Assembly (NCBI GenBank): GCA_019186965.1
Contig: JABARV010000003.1
Coordinates: 62,001 to 126,000, forward strand
Source of the DNA: Turneriella sp.
Lineage (GTDB): Bacteria; Spirochaetota; Leptospiria; Turneriellales; Turneriellaceae
Direction of reading: 5' to 3'
DNA length: 64,000 bases
Position 1 is the stretch's first letter. The number at the start of each line of letters is the position of its first letter. Below are positions 27,693 to 36,038 of this stretch, piece after piece. Both the position numbers and the translations under genes were made by a program. A model generated the notes under the pieces. That model worked only from the letters and a program-made list of their open reading frames with translations. It was not told where the DNA came from and did not search any database.

Positions 27693-28448
27693 TTATAGGC
27701 CGGCTAAACCGCCGTTTACGTGGATGCACTGTGCAGTCACGTACCCAGCGAGATCGGACGCAAGGAACAAGATGACCTTGGCAATGTCATCGGGCTCTCC
27801 CGGTCGCTTAAGTGGTATCGCGGCAATCATTTGCTCGCGGAGTTTTTCTGGAATTTTATCGGTCATTGGGGTTTTGATAAACCCAGGCGCAACAGCGTTT
27901 ACGCGGATTCCCATTGGCGCAAGTTCTTTGCCGAGTGCATAGGTAAACCCCAATACCCCAGCTTTAGAGGCGCTATAATTTGCCTGCCCCGGATTACCGC
28001 CTGCTGCGATTGAGCTGATATTGATGATTGCACCTTTACGTGCCTTGCGCATGTGGTTTACTGCAGCGTGTGCGCAGTTGTACGTACCTGTAAGATTAAT
28101 GTCGATAACTTTTTGCCATTGCTCGGGCTTCATTCTAAGGAAAAGACCATCTTGTGTAATGCCTGCGTTATTAACGAGTACATCAATTTTTCCCCATTTT
28201 TCAACAGCCTTGTTACACAATGCCTCGGCTTGTTCGTACTTTGACACGTCGCAATCCATCGCGAGCGTTTCAACACCCATTTTGGCAATCTCTTCTGCTG
28301 TTTGCGTGGCAGTTGCATGGTCTATATCGGTGATAACGACTTTAGAGCCTTGGGCGGCAAAACATTCTGCGATTCCACGGCCAATACCGCGGCCAGAGCC
28401 TGTTACAATGACAACGGCGTCTTTAAGACTTTCTAAACCATACTTCAT
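27693..28448 (-). CDS. fabG: 3-oxoacyl-ACP reductase
   Basis: A 251-residue short-chain dehydrogenase from the ATG at 28448 (MKYGLESLKDAVVIVTG); an ATG 11 codons upstream is possible but would lengthen the N-terminus beyond the family norm. The cofactor motif is 'VTGSGRGIGRGIAE'. 'NNAGITQDGLFLRMKPEQW' and the catalytic Ser-Tyr-Lys in 'INISSIAAGGNPGQANYSAS' plus K are FabG-like. FabG reduces 3-oxoacyl-ACP with NADPH. It stands directly upstream of acpP, which supports the assignment over other SDR enzymes. Confidence 0.94.
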   Translation of the reverse strand: MKYGLESLKDAVVIVTGSGRGIGRGIAECFAAQGSKVVITDIDHATATQTAEEIAKMGVETLAMDCDVSKYEQAEALCNKAVEKWGKIDVLVNNAGITQDGLFLRMKPEQWQKVIDINLTGTYNCAHAAVNHMRKARKGAIINISSIAAGGNPGQANYSASKAGVLGFTYALGKELAPMGIRVNAVAPGFIKTPMTDKIPEKLREQMIAAIPLKRPGEPDDIAKVILFLASDLAGYVTAQCIHVNGGLAGL

Positions 28449-28537
28449 AGGCCACTTTTGGGCGCCGAAACATTCCGACAATAATTTGCCTCTATAAAAA
28501 CTCGCCGTATTGACTCAAAAATAAAAAATGCACAATT

Positions 28538-29674
28538 ATGGCAGCAGAACACCCCGAATATAAACCCGGCCTTGACGGCGTTATTGCGTGTATCACCAAA
28601 CTTTCTTGGCTTGATACTGAAAAAGAACAAATTGTCGTACGCGGTTACGACCTCATCGAGCTCATCCAAAAAACTTCGTACATCAAAGTTGCGTATCTTC
28701 TTATCTATAACAAATTTCCCTCAGACGCCGAAGCCAAAGAATTTGAAAAAAAACTCATGGCTCAAGCGGACATCCCCGAAGAGATGTACCAAATTTTCAA
28801 ACTCTTACCCAAGAACACGATGGCGATGGATGCACTCCGTACCGGCATTTCTATTTTAGGCGGTTACGAAGAACACGCTGCCCTTATGGACACCTCGACA
28901 AAATCGAACGAAGAAAAAGCTCTCAAAATTTTAGCCAAAGCGCCCGCGATTGCGGTCAACAGCTACCGCGCCATCACCGGCCAGCCGTTTGTAAAACCCG
29001 ACAAGTCATTGGGCTACTCTGAAAATTTTGTCTACATGATTAAAGGCTCCAAACCCACTGCGGTCGAAACCGACACTTTGGATAAAATCCTCACCACGTA
29101 CATCGAACACGAAATGCCTAACTCGACTTTCGCAGTGCGTGTGGTGAGTTCAACCTTGTCAGATATTTACGGTTCGTGTGCCAGCGCGGTGGCCTCTCTT
29201 AAAGGGCCACTCCACGGCGGTGCAAACGAAGCGGCGATGCAAATGTTCCTTGAAGTACAAAAAACCGGTGGTCCTTCTACCGCAGAAAGCTACATCATGG
29301 GCAAGCTGCAACGCAAAGATAAAATCATGGGCTTTGGCCACCGCGTGTATATGAAAAAATATGACCCGCGTGCATTCCTCATGAAAGACTACATCCCCAA
29401 ACTCGTCGATCAACGCCCCGACGGCAAAGACCTTTACTCCATCTATCAAACCATTGAGAAGACGATGGCGCGCGAGAAGGGACTCTACCCCAACGCAGAC
29501 TATCCCATTGCGCTCTTGTACTATCTCATCAACGTGCCCATCGACCTCTACACGCCAATTTTCTTATGCTCACGTTTGGCGGGTCTCGTGTCGCACCACA
29601 TCGAGCAGCACGAGAACAACCGCCTTTTCCGCCCCCGCGTGATTTACGAGGGAGCACGGGATTTACATCCGTAG
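28538..29674 (+). CDS. gltA: Citrate synthase
   Basis: A 378-residue citrate synthase that condenses acetyl-CoA with oxaloacetate. The catalytic residues lie in 'YIEHEMPNSTFAVR' (first His), 'GPLHGGANEAAMQMF' (second His) and 'MGFGHRVYMKKYDPRA' (third His and the oxaloacetate Arg, with the Asp). Length and N-terminus ('GLDGVIACITKLSWLD') fit the short dimeric type, which also includes 2-methylcitrate synthases; no prp genes are nearby, so citrate synthase is preferred. Codon use is G/C-rich as in other strongly expressed genes here. It is divergent from fabG. Confidence 0.94.
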   Translation: MAAEHPEYKPGLDGVIACITKLSWLDTEKEQIVVRGYDLIELIQKTSYIKVAYLLIYNKFPSDAEAKEFEKKLMAQADIPEEMYQIFKLLPKNTMAMDALRTGISILGGYEEHAALMDTSTKSNEEKALKILAKAPAIAVNSYRAITGQPFVKPDKSLGYSENFVYMIKGSKPTAVETDTLDKILTTYIEHEMPNSTFAVRVVSSTLSDIYGSCASAVASLKGPLHGGANEAAMQMFLEVQKTGGPSTAESYIMGKLQRKDKIMGFGHRVYMKKYDPRAFLMKDYIPKLVDQRPDGKDLYSIYQTIEKTMAREKGLYPNADYPIALLYYLINVPIDLYTPIFLCSRLAGLVSHHIEQHENNRLFRPRVIYEGARDLHP

Positions 29675-29780
29675 ACGCCTGCGCTAAGAGTCGCGGTGAA
29701 CAAAGTTGAACCGTGTCGAAGCGTCGAAAGAGTGAGCAGTTAGGGGTTGACACAGCTATAACGGCAAAAAAGCATATAGT

Positions 29781-30023
29781 ATGCCAACCTTGCTCTATTT
29801 CAAAGGTTTTCGGTTTTATTTTCACTCCCGTGAGGGTACACCACGTGAGCCAGCCCATGTACATATTGAAAAGTCAGGAATAGAATGTAAAATCTGGCTG
29901 AAAAGCTTGACTGTGGCATATAATTATGGAATCAAGGAAAAGGATTTATCTATGGTTCGAGAAATTGTTATCGAGAACCAAGATTTATTTCTACGGAGGT
30001 GGCATGAGCACTTTAATCAGTAA
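29781..30023 (+). CDS. DUF4160 protein
   Basis: An 80-residue protein with the DUF4160 signature: 'FRFYFHSREGTPREPAHVHI' followed by 'NYGIKEKDLSMVREIVIENQ' and 'WHEHFNQ'. DUF4160 genes are typically found next to DUF2442 genes, as here (20-base overlap), and the pair is often proposed to be a toxin-antitoxin-like module. That role is not shown. The start ATG is at 29781. The 106-base gap after gltA contains a degenerate copy of a TTGAxCC-TGTCGAA type repeat. Confidence 0.85.
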   Translation: MPTLLYFKGFRFYFHSREGTPREPAHVHIEKSGIECKIWLKSLTVAYNYGIKEKDLSMVREIVIENQDLFLRRWHEHFNQ

Positions 30024-30243
30024 CTATAAACTTACAAAAATATCTTTCCAAAACGATACAATGAATATTTTTTTAGATAATGGAAGAATTCTGAACGTAC
30101 CACTCAAAGGATTTCCACGTTTATTAAATGCAGCCCCCAAACAAAGAAATAATTATCGCCTCAGTGGTGCCGGTACAGGAATTCATTGGCCAGACATAGA
30201 TGAAGACCTCAACTTGGAATGGTTAGTCGAAGATTACGGTTAA
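30004..30243 (+). CDS. DUF2442 protein
   Basis: A 79-residue protein starting at 30004, where GGAGGTGGC forms a Shine-Dalgarno just before the ATG; an upstream in-frame ATG (29926) lies inside the DUF4160 gene and is rejected. DUF2442 features are 'FLDNGRILNVPLKGFPRLL' and 'NYRLSGAGTGIHWPDIDEDL' with the terminal 'EWLVEDYG'. It overlaps the DUF4160 gene by 20 bases. Members are suspected partners of DUF4160 proteins in small mobile modules. Confidence 0.85.
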   Translation: MSTLISNYKLTKISFQNDTMNIFLDNGRILNVPLKGFPRLLNAAPKQRNNYRLSGAGTGIHWPDIDEDLNLEWLVEDYG

Positions 30244-30414
30244 GAGCTCTTTTGTTGCGTGACGAATAAAATTTTTGTAAAGAATTAGAAGAACTCATTT
30301 ACAACCACTGCTTCGACCATCTTTCGTGTCTCTATCGGTTCAATCGAGTGACTCGGCAAGATATTATCTTGAGCTTTTTCACAAACAGATTTTTTGTATC
30401 GAGACGCAGGTGAC
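30244..30414. other. Short intergenic region without visible genes
   Basis: A 171-base stretch between the DUF2442 gene and the convergent broken propeller gene. No ORF, tRNA or clear terminator is seen. Confidence 0.4.
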
Positions 30415-30939
30415 CTATTGTTTATATTTTACCAACACGGCGTTACGCCCGAGAGGACCGACAACTCCACCCGCCACAGTGACGCCATTGCCGTAGTTGA
30501 ATGTACTATCCCCTTGCCACCCTACTGCATAAATATTGCCTGAACTATCCACTGCAACGGAGTCAAATCTGGAGCCCCTATTGCCATCGGTGACCGATTT
30601 GGCCCATTGGGCAGTGCCGTTGGCATTATATTTTACCAACACGACATTCGTAGCTAAAAGATCAGGACGCTTGGTAAAACTATCATACTTGGTAAAACCG
30701 CCCGCCACAGTGACGCCATTACCGTAGTTAAAAATGTGGTTACCTCTTTGTTCTCCCGCTGCATAAACATTGCCTGAACGATCCACAACAACAGACTTGA
30801 ATACACCATCTCCCTTGATTGATTTAGCCCATTGAGCCATACCGTTGACATTGTATTTTACCAACACGGGATTTTCATAATGATCTTGGCGGGTCGAAGC
30901 GACAGCATGACCGTGTTTTATGGTGACAATACCGTATTT
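30415..30939 (-). pseudogene. Truncated SBBP-type beta-propeller repeat gene
   Basis: The frame is open from about 30939 to 30415, with a GTG at 30867 as the only candidate start, which lies inside a repeat. The protein consists of about 2.5 repeats of roughly 60 residues: 'VLVKYNANGTAQWAKSV', 'SVAVDSSGNIYAVGWQ', 'TFNYGNGVTVAGG'. These are the SBBP-like propeller repeats of secreted bacterial proteins. The signal peptide and the rest of the propeller are missing, and an in-frame TGA stands at 30940-30942. I read it as the 3' remnant of a larger secreted or surface protein gene. Confidence 0.65.
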
Positions 30940-30973
30940 TCAATACGCTGTTGGTGTGCAATGCGGGAAAATC

Positions 30974-31210
30974 TTACGGCTGTAGCCATGTGTCAATCTC
31001 TTGATCTGATTCATCGCTTGATAAAGTTAGTTGCTCTGCCGCTTCTCTACGTGCAGCTTCTAATTGTTCTCGTCTTCTCCCGCTCAAAGTAATGGACGAC
31101 ATTGATTTATACTGTTGTTCTATAATGCTTTTTATTATGTGTAACAGTTGCATATCTTGAAGATTTTCAATGCCTTCGTGTAGTTCGTTTTTTAATTCAG
31201 CCACAGACAT
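30974..31210 (-). CDS. Small antitoxin-like protein
   Basis: A 78-residue protein from the ATG at 31210 (MSVAELKNELHEGIENLQD), a start like those of addiction-module antitoxins of the 'MSVAELK..LH..I' type. The C-terminal half is very acidic and probably unstructured (TLSSDESDQEIDTWLQP), also common in antitoxins. No toxin gene is visible next to it, so it may be an orphan or have another role. Confidence 0.45.
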   Translation of the reverse strand: MSVAELKNELHEGIENLQDMQLLHIIKSIIEQQYKSMSSITLSGRRREQLEAARREAAEQLTLSSDESDQEIDTWLQP

Positions 31211-31390
31211 ACCCCACAATGGAGGTTATTTTCAAAGAGTCAATTTATTTCCATTGAACGGAGCTGTCTAATAAGGAGGCTGTGAGCGTAGTCAAAGGTG
31301 AAGCGTAACTCATTTTTACTCAATGGAGAATCATGGAAAACACCATGAGGCTTGACAGCGTAGCAAATTAAAGAATGGTCAGCAACAGCC

Positions 31391-32311
31391 ATGAACCAGC
31401 TCACCCAATACTTTCCCTTTATTGCCGCTGGCGCCTCATTACTCGCTTTGTTTGAACCCGCGCTCTTTACTTGGTTTAATACATTCTTCATTAAAATTGG
31501 TCTTGCGCTCATCATGTTTTTTACGGGGCTCAGCCTCAACGCCGACGATTTTCGTCGTGTGGCAAAAAATCCACGCCCCGTTGTGATTGGGTTTATTTTG
31601 CAATACAGCGTGATGCCCACGATGGGCTATCTTTCTGCCGAGCTTTTTCATTTGCCGAAAGAATTGGCGGCAGGGCTTATCCTCGTTGCGTGTTGCCCTG
31701 GGGGCACGGCGTCGAATGTCATTAGCTACCTTGCAAAGGCGGATGTCCCTTTGTCGGTGAGCATGACTGCGTGCTCGACGCTTGCGGCGGCACTTTTTAC
31801 GCCGATGCTTTCGTCGTACCTCATCGGCAGCCGCGTGCCGGTCGATGCGTGGGCGATGATGATTGACACGGTGCTGGTCATCTTGTTGCCGATTTTTCTT
31901 GCGTTGGTTTTAAAACACACCGCCCAACGCATGATTATGCGTCTTGAAAAAGGCGGTAATTTTATCGCCGTGCTTTTAATTACTCTCATCGTCGCGTCGA
32001 TTATCGGTAGCTCTCACACCCCAATTCTACAAGGGGGATTGACTCTTATCCTTGCTGTCATCACTCTGCATGCCGGCGGCTTCTTTTTCGGTTATATTTT
32101 ATCACGCCTCTTGAAACTCGATCTTATCCGTGCGCGCACCGTCTCCATTGAAGTCGGTATGCAAAACTCGGGGTTGGGCGTCGTCTTAGCGACGCGCCAC
32201 TTGAGCGCACTCGCCGCAGTGCCGTGCGCGATTTCTTCTTTAGTACATAGCATCATCGGCAGCATCGTTGCAGCGTGGTGGTCTAAAAAGCGTCCGCCAT
32301 TTATGCATTAG
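31391..32311 (+). CDS. Bile acid:sodium symporter (BASS) family transporter
   Basis: A 306-residue membrane protein with about ten hydrophobic helices. The BASS signatures are 'MFFTGLSLNADDFRR', 'LVACCPGGTASNVISYLAKA' with the following 'DVPLSVSMTACSTLAAALFT' (sodium-binding helix-break region), and 'SIEVGMQNSGLGVVLATRHL' (second crossing helix). Members couple sodium entry to uptake of organic anions such as pantoate, pyruvate or bile acids. The substrate cannot be told from sequence. It stands alone, 67 bases before nuoE. Confidence 0.9.
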   Translation: MNQLTQYFPFIAAGASLLALFEPALFTWFNTFFIKIGLALIMFFTGLSLNADDFRRVAKNPRPVVIGFILQYSVMPTMGYLSAELFHLPKELAAGLILVACCPGGTASNVISYLAKADVPLSVSMTACSTLAAALFTPMLSSYLIGSRVPVDAWAMMIDTVLVILLPIFLALVLKHTAQRMIMRLEKGGNFIAVLLITLIVASIIGSSHTPILQGGLTLILAVITLHAGGFFFGYILSRLLKLDLIRARTVSIEVGMQNSGLGVVLATRHLSALAAVPCAISSLVHSIIGSIVAAWWSKKRPPFMH

Positions 32312-32378
32312 CCCACCCTTCCTAAAGCACGTTGACAAATTGCTCGCCACGGTAACGCGTTTTCTATTTCAGTCGGTT

Positions 32379-32888
32379 ATGGAAAACGGCGCAAAAGAAA
32401 ACGCCACGTACAGCTTCTCTCCGCCCTTTGAAGAAAGGTTTCTTGAACTCGAAAAAAAATTTCCCAAGCGCACCTCACTGGTACTATGGTCGTTACATTT
32501 GGTACAGGAGGATATCGGTTACGTTTCCCCTGCCGCTATCGACTACGTAGCACAGCGCGTTGGGGTTGCTCCTTCGTGGATTAAGGGCGTTCTTTCCTTT
32601 TACTCGATGTTTCGGGAAAAGCCTATTGGTAAATACCACTTGAATGTCTGCTCAAATTTAATGTGCCAGTTAAAAGGTTCAGATGAAATTGAAGCGTGTA
32701 TACACAAAAAGCTCGGCATTAAAGACGGCGAAACAACCCCCGACGGTAAATTTACCTATACGCGCCAAACAGAATGTTTAGCTGCATGCGGGTATGCACC
32801 TGCAATGCTCCTCAATAACGACTTTTACGAACTATTAACGCCAGAATCGATATCCGCCCTCATCGATGAACTTAATGCAAAGGGTTGA
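32379..32888 (+). CDS. nuoE: NADH-quinone oxidoreductase subunit E (24 kDa)
   Basis: A 170-residue thioredoxin-like [2Fe-2S] protein starting at 32379 (MENGAKENATYSFSPPFEER); the longer frame from 32268 overlaps the preceding gene and is rejected. The four cluster ligands are two Cys in 'VCSNLMCQLKG' (C-x4-C) and two in 'TECLAACGYAPAML' (C-x3-C), exactly as in NuoE. The N-terminal helical domain 'SLVLWSLHLVQEDIGYVSPA' is also typical. NuoE carries electrons at the NADH-oxidising arm of complex I. No other nuo genes are next to it. Confidence 0.93.
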   Translation: MENGAKENATYSFSPPFEERFLELEKKFPKRTSLVLWSLHLVQEDIGYVSPAAIDYVAQRVGVAPSWIKGVLSFYSMFREKPIGKYHLNVCSNLMCQLKGSDEIEACIHKKLGIKDGETTPDGKFTYTRQTECLAACGYAPAMLLNNDFYELLTPESISALIDELNAKG

Positions 32889-32942
32889 CGGTCTGTTTCA
32901 AATCCAATTTTCGAACAAAGCTGTTTTAGCTATTTTTAAAAC

Positions 32943-33015
32943 GCTGCCTTAGCTCAGCCGGTAGAGCATCTGCCTTGTAAGCAGAGGGTCGTCAGTTCGA
33001 TTCTGACAGGCAGCT
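32943..33015 (+). tRNA. tRNA-Thr (TGT)
   Basis: A 73-base cloverleaf. The acceptor stem GCTGCCT pairs with AGGCAGC, the D-arm is GCTCAGCCGGTAGAGC, the anticodon loop CTTGTAA gives anticodon TGT at 32976-32978, and the T-arm is GTCAGTTCGATTCTGAC. CCA is not encoded. Confidence 0.96.
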
Positions 33016-33017
33016 AA

Positions 33018-33110
33018 GGCGAACGCCATGGCGTTCGCCGAACTCCGAGCGTAGCGAGGAGAAACTGGTCGGCCTTATGGCCGACCCCGCAACTTCGCTG
33101 CGCGAAGGTT
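33018..33110. repeat. Three consecutive hairpins between two tRNA genes
   Basis: A 22-bp perfect palindrome at 33018-33039 has arms GGCGAACGCCA/TGGCGTTCGCC. A second stem, GGTCGGCC/GGCCGACC with loop TTAT, lies at 33067-33086. A third imperfect stem with arms AACTTCGC/GCGAAGGTT lies at 33091-33110. A motif resembling CTCCGAGC...GCGAGGAG lies between them. They may be processing signals or a mobile palindromic element. Confidence 0.7.
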
Positions 33111-33114
33111 GCTC

Positions 33115-33197
33115 GGGTAGGTGGCCGAGTGGTTAATGGCGCCAGACTGTAAATCTGGTCTCTCCGGAGTACGATGGTTCGAATCCATCCCTGCCCA
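33115..33197 (+). tRNA. tRNA-Tyr (GTA)
   Basis: An 83-base tRNA with a long variable arm, as expected for bacterial tRNA-Tyr. The acceptor GGGTAGG pairs with CCTGCCC, the anticodon GTA is at 33149-33151 in loop CTGTAAA, and the T-arm is GATGGTTCGAATCCATC. CCA is not encoded. Confidence 0.96.
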
Positions 33198-33288
33198 AAG
33201 TTCAATCTTTTATTTACACGCCTCGTTAACCCCATAAAAACAGACTTCTCTTTCTTTACAACACCACGCAAAAAAGAAAACCTACGGT

Positions 33289-33774
33289 GTGCGTCATGCA
33301 GTATACCCAGGAAGTTTTGATCCTTTTACCAACGGCCACCTCGATATTGTCCAACGTGCGATAAAAATCGTCGATGCGGTAACGATTGCTGTTTTAAAAA
33401 ACACCTCTAAAAAAAGTATGTTCACCCCCGACGAACGCGTCGAAATTATCCGCGAAGTTGTTAGGCCGTATCCGCAGGTTAAAGTGGAACCCTTCGAGGG
33501 GCTCATGGTCGATTTTTGCCGTACGCACAATATACGCATTGTCATCCGCGGGCTGCGCGCAGTTTCAGATTTTGACTACGAGCACGCGATTTTTCTTATG
33601 AACAGAAAGCTCCTTCCCGATTTAGAAACGATGTTTTTTATGGCGGGTTCCGAAAACTCCTTTATCTCAAGTACCATCGTCAAAGAGGTTGCGCATTTTG
33701 GCGGCAATATCGCCGATCAAGTTCCGCCCTTTGTTCTTGAAAGTATGCAAAAAAAGAAGAACACCGATGCTTAG
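33289..33774 (+). CDS. coaD: Phosphopantetheine adenylyltransferase
   Basis: A 161-residue nucleotidyltransferase that makes dephospho-CoA from 4'-phosphopantetheine and ATP. The start is GTG at 33289, directly giving the N-terminal signature 'AVYPGSFDPFTNGHLDIVQR' with the TxGH motif. 'IRGLRAVSDFDYE' and the C-terminal 'SENSFISSTIVKEVAHFGGN' (ISSTxVKE) complete the active site. Length matches the family. Its 3' end overlaps lnt by 8 bases, so the two are co-transcribed. Confidence 0.96.
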   Translation: MRHAVYPGSFDPFTNGHLDIVQRAIKIVDAVTIAVLKNTSKKSMFTPDERVEIIREVVRPYPQVKVEPFEGLMVDFCRTHNIRIVIRGLRAVSDFDYEHAIFLMNRKLLPDLETMFFMAGSENSFISSTIVKEVAHFGGNIADQVPPFVLESMQKKKNTDA

Positions 33775-35368
33775 CTTTCGCCAAGCCGTTTTTTTAACCG
33801 TACTTTCGGCGGTACTTGTGGCACTCTCTTTTGTACCTTACAACTTTTACGTACTTGGGTTTGTTGCGCTTATTCCTCTTTTTTTTGTTTTTGAAAATTT
33901 TACTCCAAACAAGAAACAGCTTTTTATACTCTGGCTTTTTTGGATTTTAGTCCTCAACTTCATTGCGTACTATTGGATAATGCATACAATTGCCGTCTAT
34001 GGAATGATGCCCACTTTCGTTGCTTTCCCTCTTTTTCTACTATACACGCTTGGAACAGGCGGCAAGGCTTTGCTTTTTTTTATCGCATTAAGGCGGATTG
34101 AGTACCACTCCGTGTTTTTTGCTTCAAGAAGTTTTAAAACACTTGCCGTTGTTGCGTCTTTTGGAATCGCTGAGTTAATTGGTTGGCAACTTTTTCCTTG
34201 GTATGGGGGAAATATTGTATCGGGAGATATTTTTTTCGTACAGGCAGCAGACACCCTTGGTGCGCGTGGACTTTCTCTGGTATGGGTTCTTGTACAATAC
34301 GTTCTTTATTTAAGTATTAAGGATTTTGGGCAGCGTAAAAAAAACCAAAATTGGACTGGAGTTTGGAAAATACGCCCCTTGTGGATATTTACCGGCGTTA
34401 TGCTTATTATGCACGGCTACGGTATTTTTCGGTATTATACTTTTTCTATACTTGAAGAAGGCGCGACAAAAATCCGCGTAGGCGTTCCGCAAGGAAATGT
34501 TCCGCTTATTACATACCGTCACGAACGCGATTACATTATTTCGCGCATGGTGGCACAAACGGAAAGTCTTGTGCAAGAGGCTGCGAGCCAACAAAAACCT
34601 TTGGATGTTGTTGTTTGGCCCGAAAGTTCAATACCCGTAATGGAATTTGAACGCTCCCTAACGCTTAGGCAAGCGATTTTGGATTTGCAAAGTAAAACGC
34701 AGACCCCCATTATCATCAACGATATTTACCACGATAACAGTACACAAAAAGATTATTCGAATATGTGGCATTTAGACGCACAAGGGAACGCCCTCGCAAA
34801 TTACCAAAAGCACTATCTTTTACCCTTCGGCGAGTTTATGCCACTGGGAGAAACTTTCCCATCGCTTAAGAATTTATTTCCCGCAGTTTCTGATTTTACG
34901 CATGGAGAAAAATTTTCTCTTTTCAATATTGCAACGCGTGCGGGTTACATGAAAGCAATGCCGCTCATCTGTTACGAAGTTATTTTACCCAACTATCCGC
35001 GCTTATTCGACACACATACAGACCAAAAAGCGCAATTTATAATCAACATCACCAACGATGCATGGTTTGGCGATACAATCGAAAGTATCCAGCATTTAAC
35101 GCTTGGGGTTATGCGTGCTATTGAACTACGCCTCCCCATTGTCCGCGCAACCAATTCGGGAATTAGCGCGTACATTGCCTCTACGGGAAAAGTTTTTGGA
35201 CAAACAAAGCTTTTTGAGCGAACAAACCGCGTCTACGAAGTGCCTTCGATGGAACGCTCGCGTACACTCTTTTCTTTCTGGGGGTATTGGCCGCTTTATG
35301 CGTTCTTGTTTTTAACCGTACTCTTTTTAGGATACCGAGCGTTTACTCAATCATCCCGTCGCGCATAA
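33767..35368 (+). CDS. lnt: Apolipoprotein N-acyltransferase
   Basis: A 533-residue membrane enzyme starting at 33767, inside the end of coaD. Six or so N-terminal helices are followed by a periplasmic nitrilase domain. The catalytic triad is E286 in 'VVVWPESSIPVME', K348 in 'YQKHYLLPFGEFMPLGE' and C402 in 'LICYEVILPNYPRL'. Lnt adds the third acyl chain to lipoproteins in the inner membrane, preparing them for Lol export. The neighbouring lolD and lolC/E genes fit this pathway. The 3' end overlaps lolD by 26 bases in the convergent sense. Confidence 0.94.
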   Translation: MLSFRQAVFLTVLSAVLVALSFVPYNFYVLGFVALIPLFFVFENFTPNKKQLFILWLFWILVLNFIAYYWIMHTIAVYGMMPTFVAFPLFLLYTLGTGGKALLFFIALRRIEYHSVFFASRSFKTLAVVASFGIAELIGWQLFPWYGGNIVSGDIFFVQAADTLGARGLSLVWVLVQYVLYLSIKDFGQRKKNQNWTGVWKIRPLWIFTGVMLIMHGYGIFRYYTFSILEEGATKIRVGVPQGNVPLITYRHERDYIISRMVAQTESLVQEAASQQKPLDVVVWPESSIPVMEFERSLTLRQAILDLQSKTQTPIIINDIYHDNSTQKDYSNMWHLDAQGNALANYQKHYLLPFGEFMPLGETFPSLKNLFPAVSDFTHGEKFSLFNIATRAGYMKAMPLICYEVILPNYPRLFDTHTDQKAQFIINITNDAWFGDTIESIQHLTLGVMRAIELRLPIVRATNSGISAYIASTGKVFGQTKLFERTNRVYEVPSMERSRTLFSFWGYWPLYAFLFLTVLFLGYRAFTQSSRRA

Positions 35369-36038
35369 GAAGCCTACGCGATGCGGCCATCGCTAATTCC
35401 GCCTCGTGCGTTACGACAATGACGGTAAGTTTATCTTCTGCTTGGAGTTTATTTAAAATTTCGATAAAACGCGCTCTGTTATCGCTATCCAAATTTCCTG
35501 TAGGCTCGTCCGCTAAAATTAGCGGCGGATTTTTTACAACCGCACGCGCAACTGCAACGCGCTGGCTTTCCCCACCCGAAATTTGCGATGGAAAATGTTC
35601 CAACCTATGTCCCAACCCTATTCTTTCTAAAAGCGACGCAGCTTTTTCTTTTGCGGCGCTGTACGTTTCGCCTTGCACACGCAGCGGGAGCATGACATTT
35701 TCGACAACCGTAAACTCTTGCATTAGGTAGTGGTTTTGAAAAATAAAACCAATTTTATCGCGACGAAATAACTCAATCGTTTTATTTTTTATCGCACTTG
35801 TAAGCTCTACCCCACCAATCGTAATTTTTCCTTGGTCTGGCCTATCAAGCGCACCAAGTAAATTAAGGAGCGTACTTTTTCCCGCGCCCGATGGACCCTG
35901 TATCGCGACAAACTCCCCCGCTGAAACGCTAAAGCTAATTCCTTTGAGCACCTCTGCAAATGTTTCGCCATCACGGTATGTTTTGTGCACGTCTTCTACG
36001 GTTAAAATTGGCGGTACGCTTTGTGCTAAATTTTCCAT
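35343..36038 (-). CDS. lolD: Lipoprotein-release ABC transporter ATPase LolD
   Basis: A 231-residue ABC ATPase. Walker A is 'GPSGAGKSTLLNLLG', the Q-loop is 'IGFIFQNHYLMQEFTVVENV', the signature is 'SGGESQRVAVARA', and Walker B is 'LILADEPTGNLD'. 'FVAIQGPSGAGKS' and the 'NHYLMQEFT' segment are characteristic of LolD/MacB-like exporters. Its ATG overlaps the stop of the lolC/E gene by one base (TAATG), which makes the Lol assignment firm. The complex extracts lipoproteins from the inner membrane for transfer to LolA. Confidence 0.93.
   Translation of the reverse strand: MENLAQSVPPILTVEDVHKTYRDGETFAEVLKGISFSVSAGEFVAIQGPSGAGKSTLLNLLGALDRPDQGKITIGGVELTSAIKNKTIELFRRDKIGFIFQNHYLMQEFTVVENVMLPLRVQGETYSAAKEKAASLLERIGLGHRLEHFPSQISGGESQRVAVARAVVKNPPLILADEPTGNLDSDNRARFIEILNKLQAEDKLTVIVVTHEAELAMAASRRLLMRDGMIE

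Noticed and set aside
29745-29780. TTGACA followed by TATAGT before the DUF4160 gene as a promoter
   Set aside because: The spacer is about 22 bases, too long for a sigma-70 promoter.
34990-35175. Small minus-strand frame opposite lnt
   Set aside because: Shadow of the conserved nitrilase domain.
35287-35730. 147-codon plus-strand frame opposite lolD
   Set aside because: It is the shadow of a strongly conserved ABC ATPase gene and has no start signal or recognisable domain.
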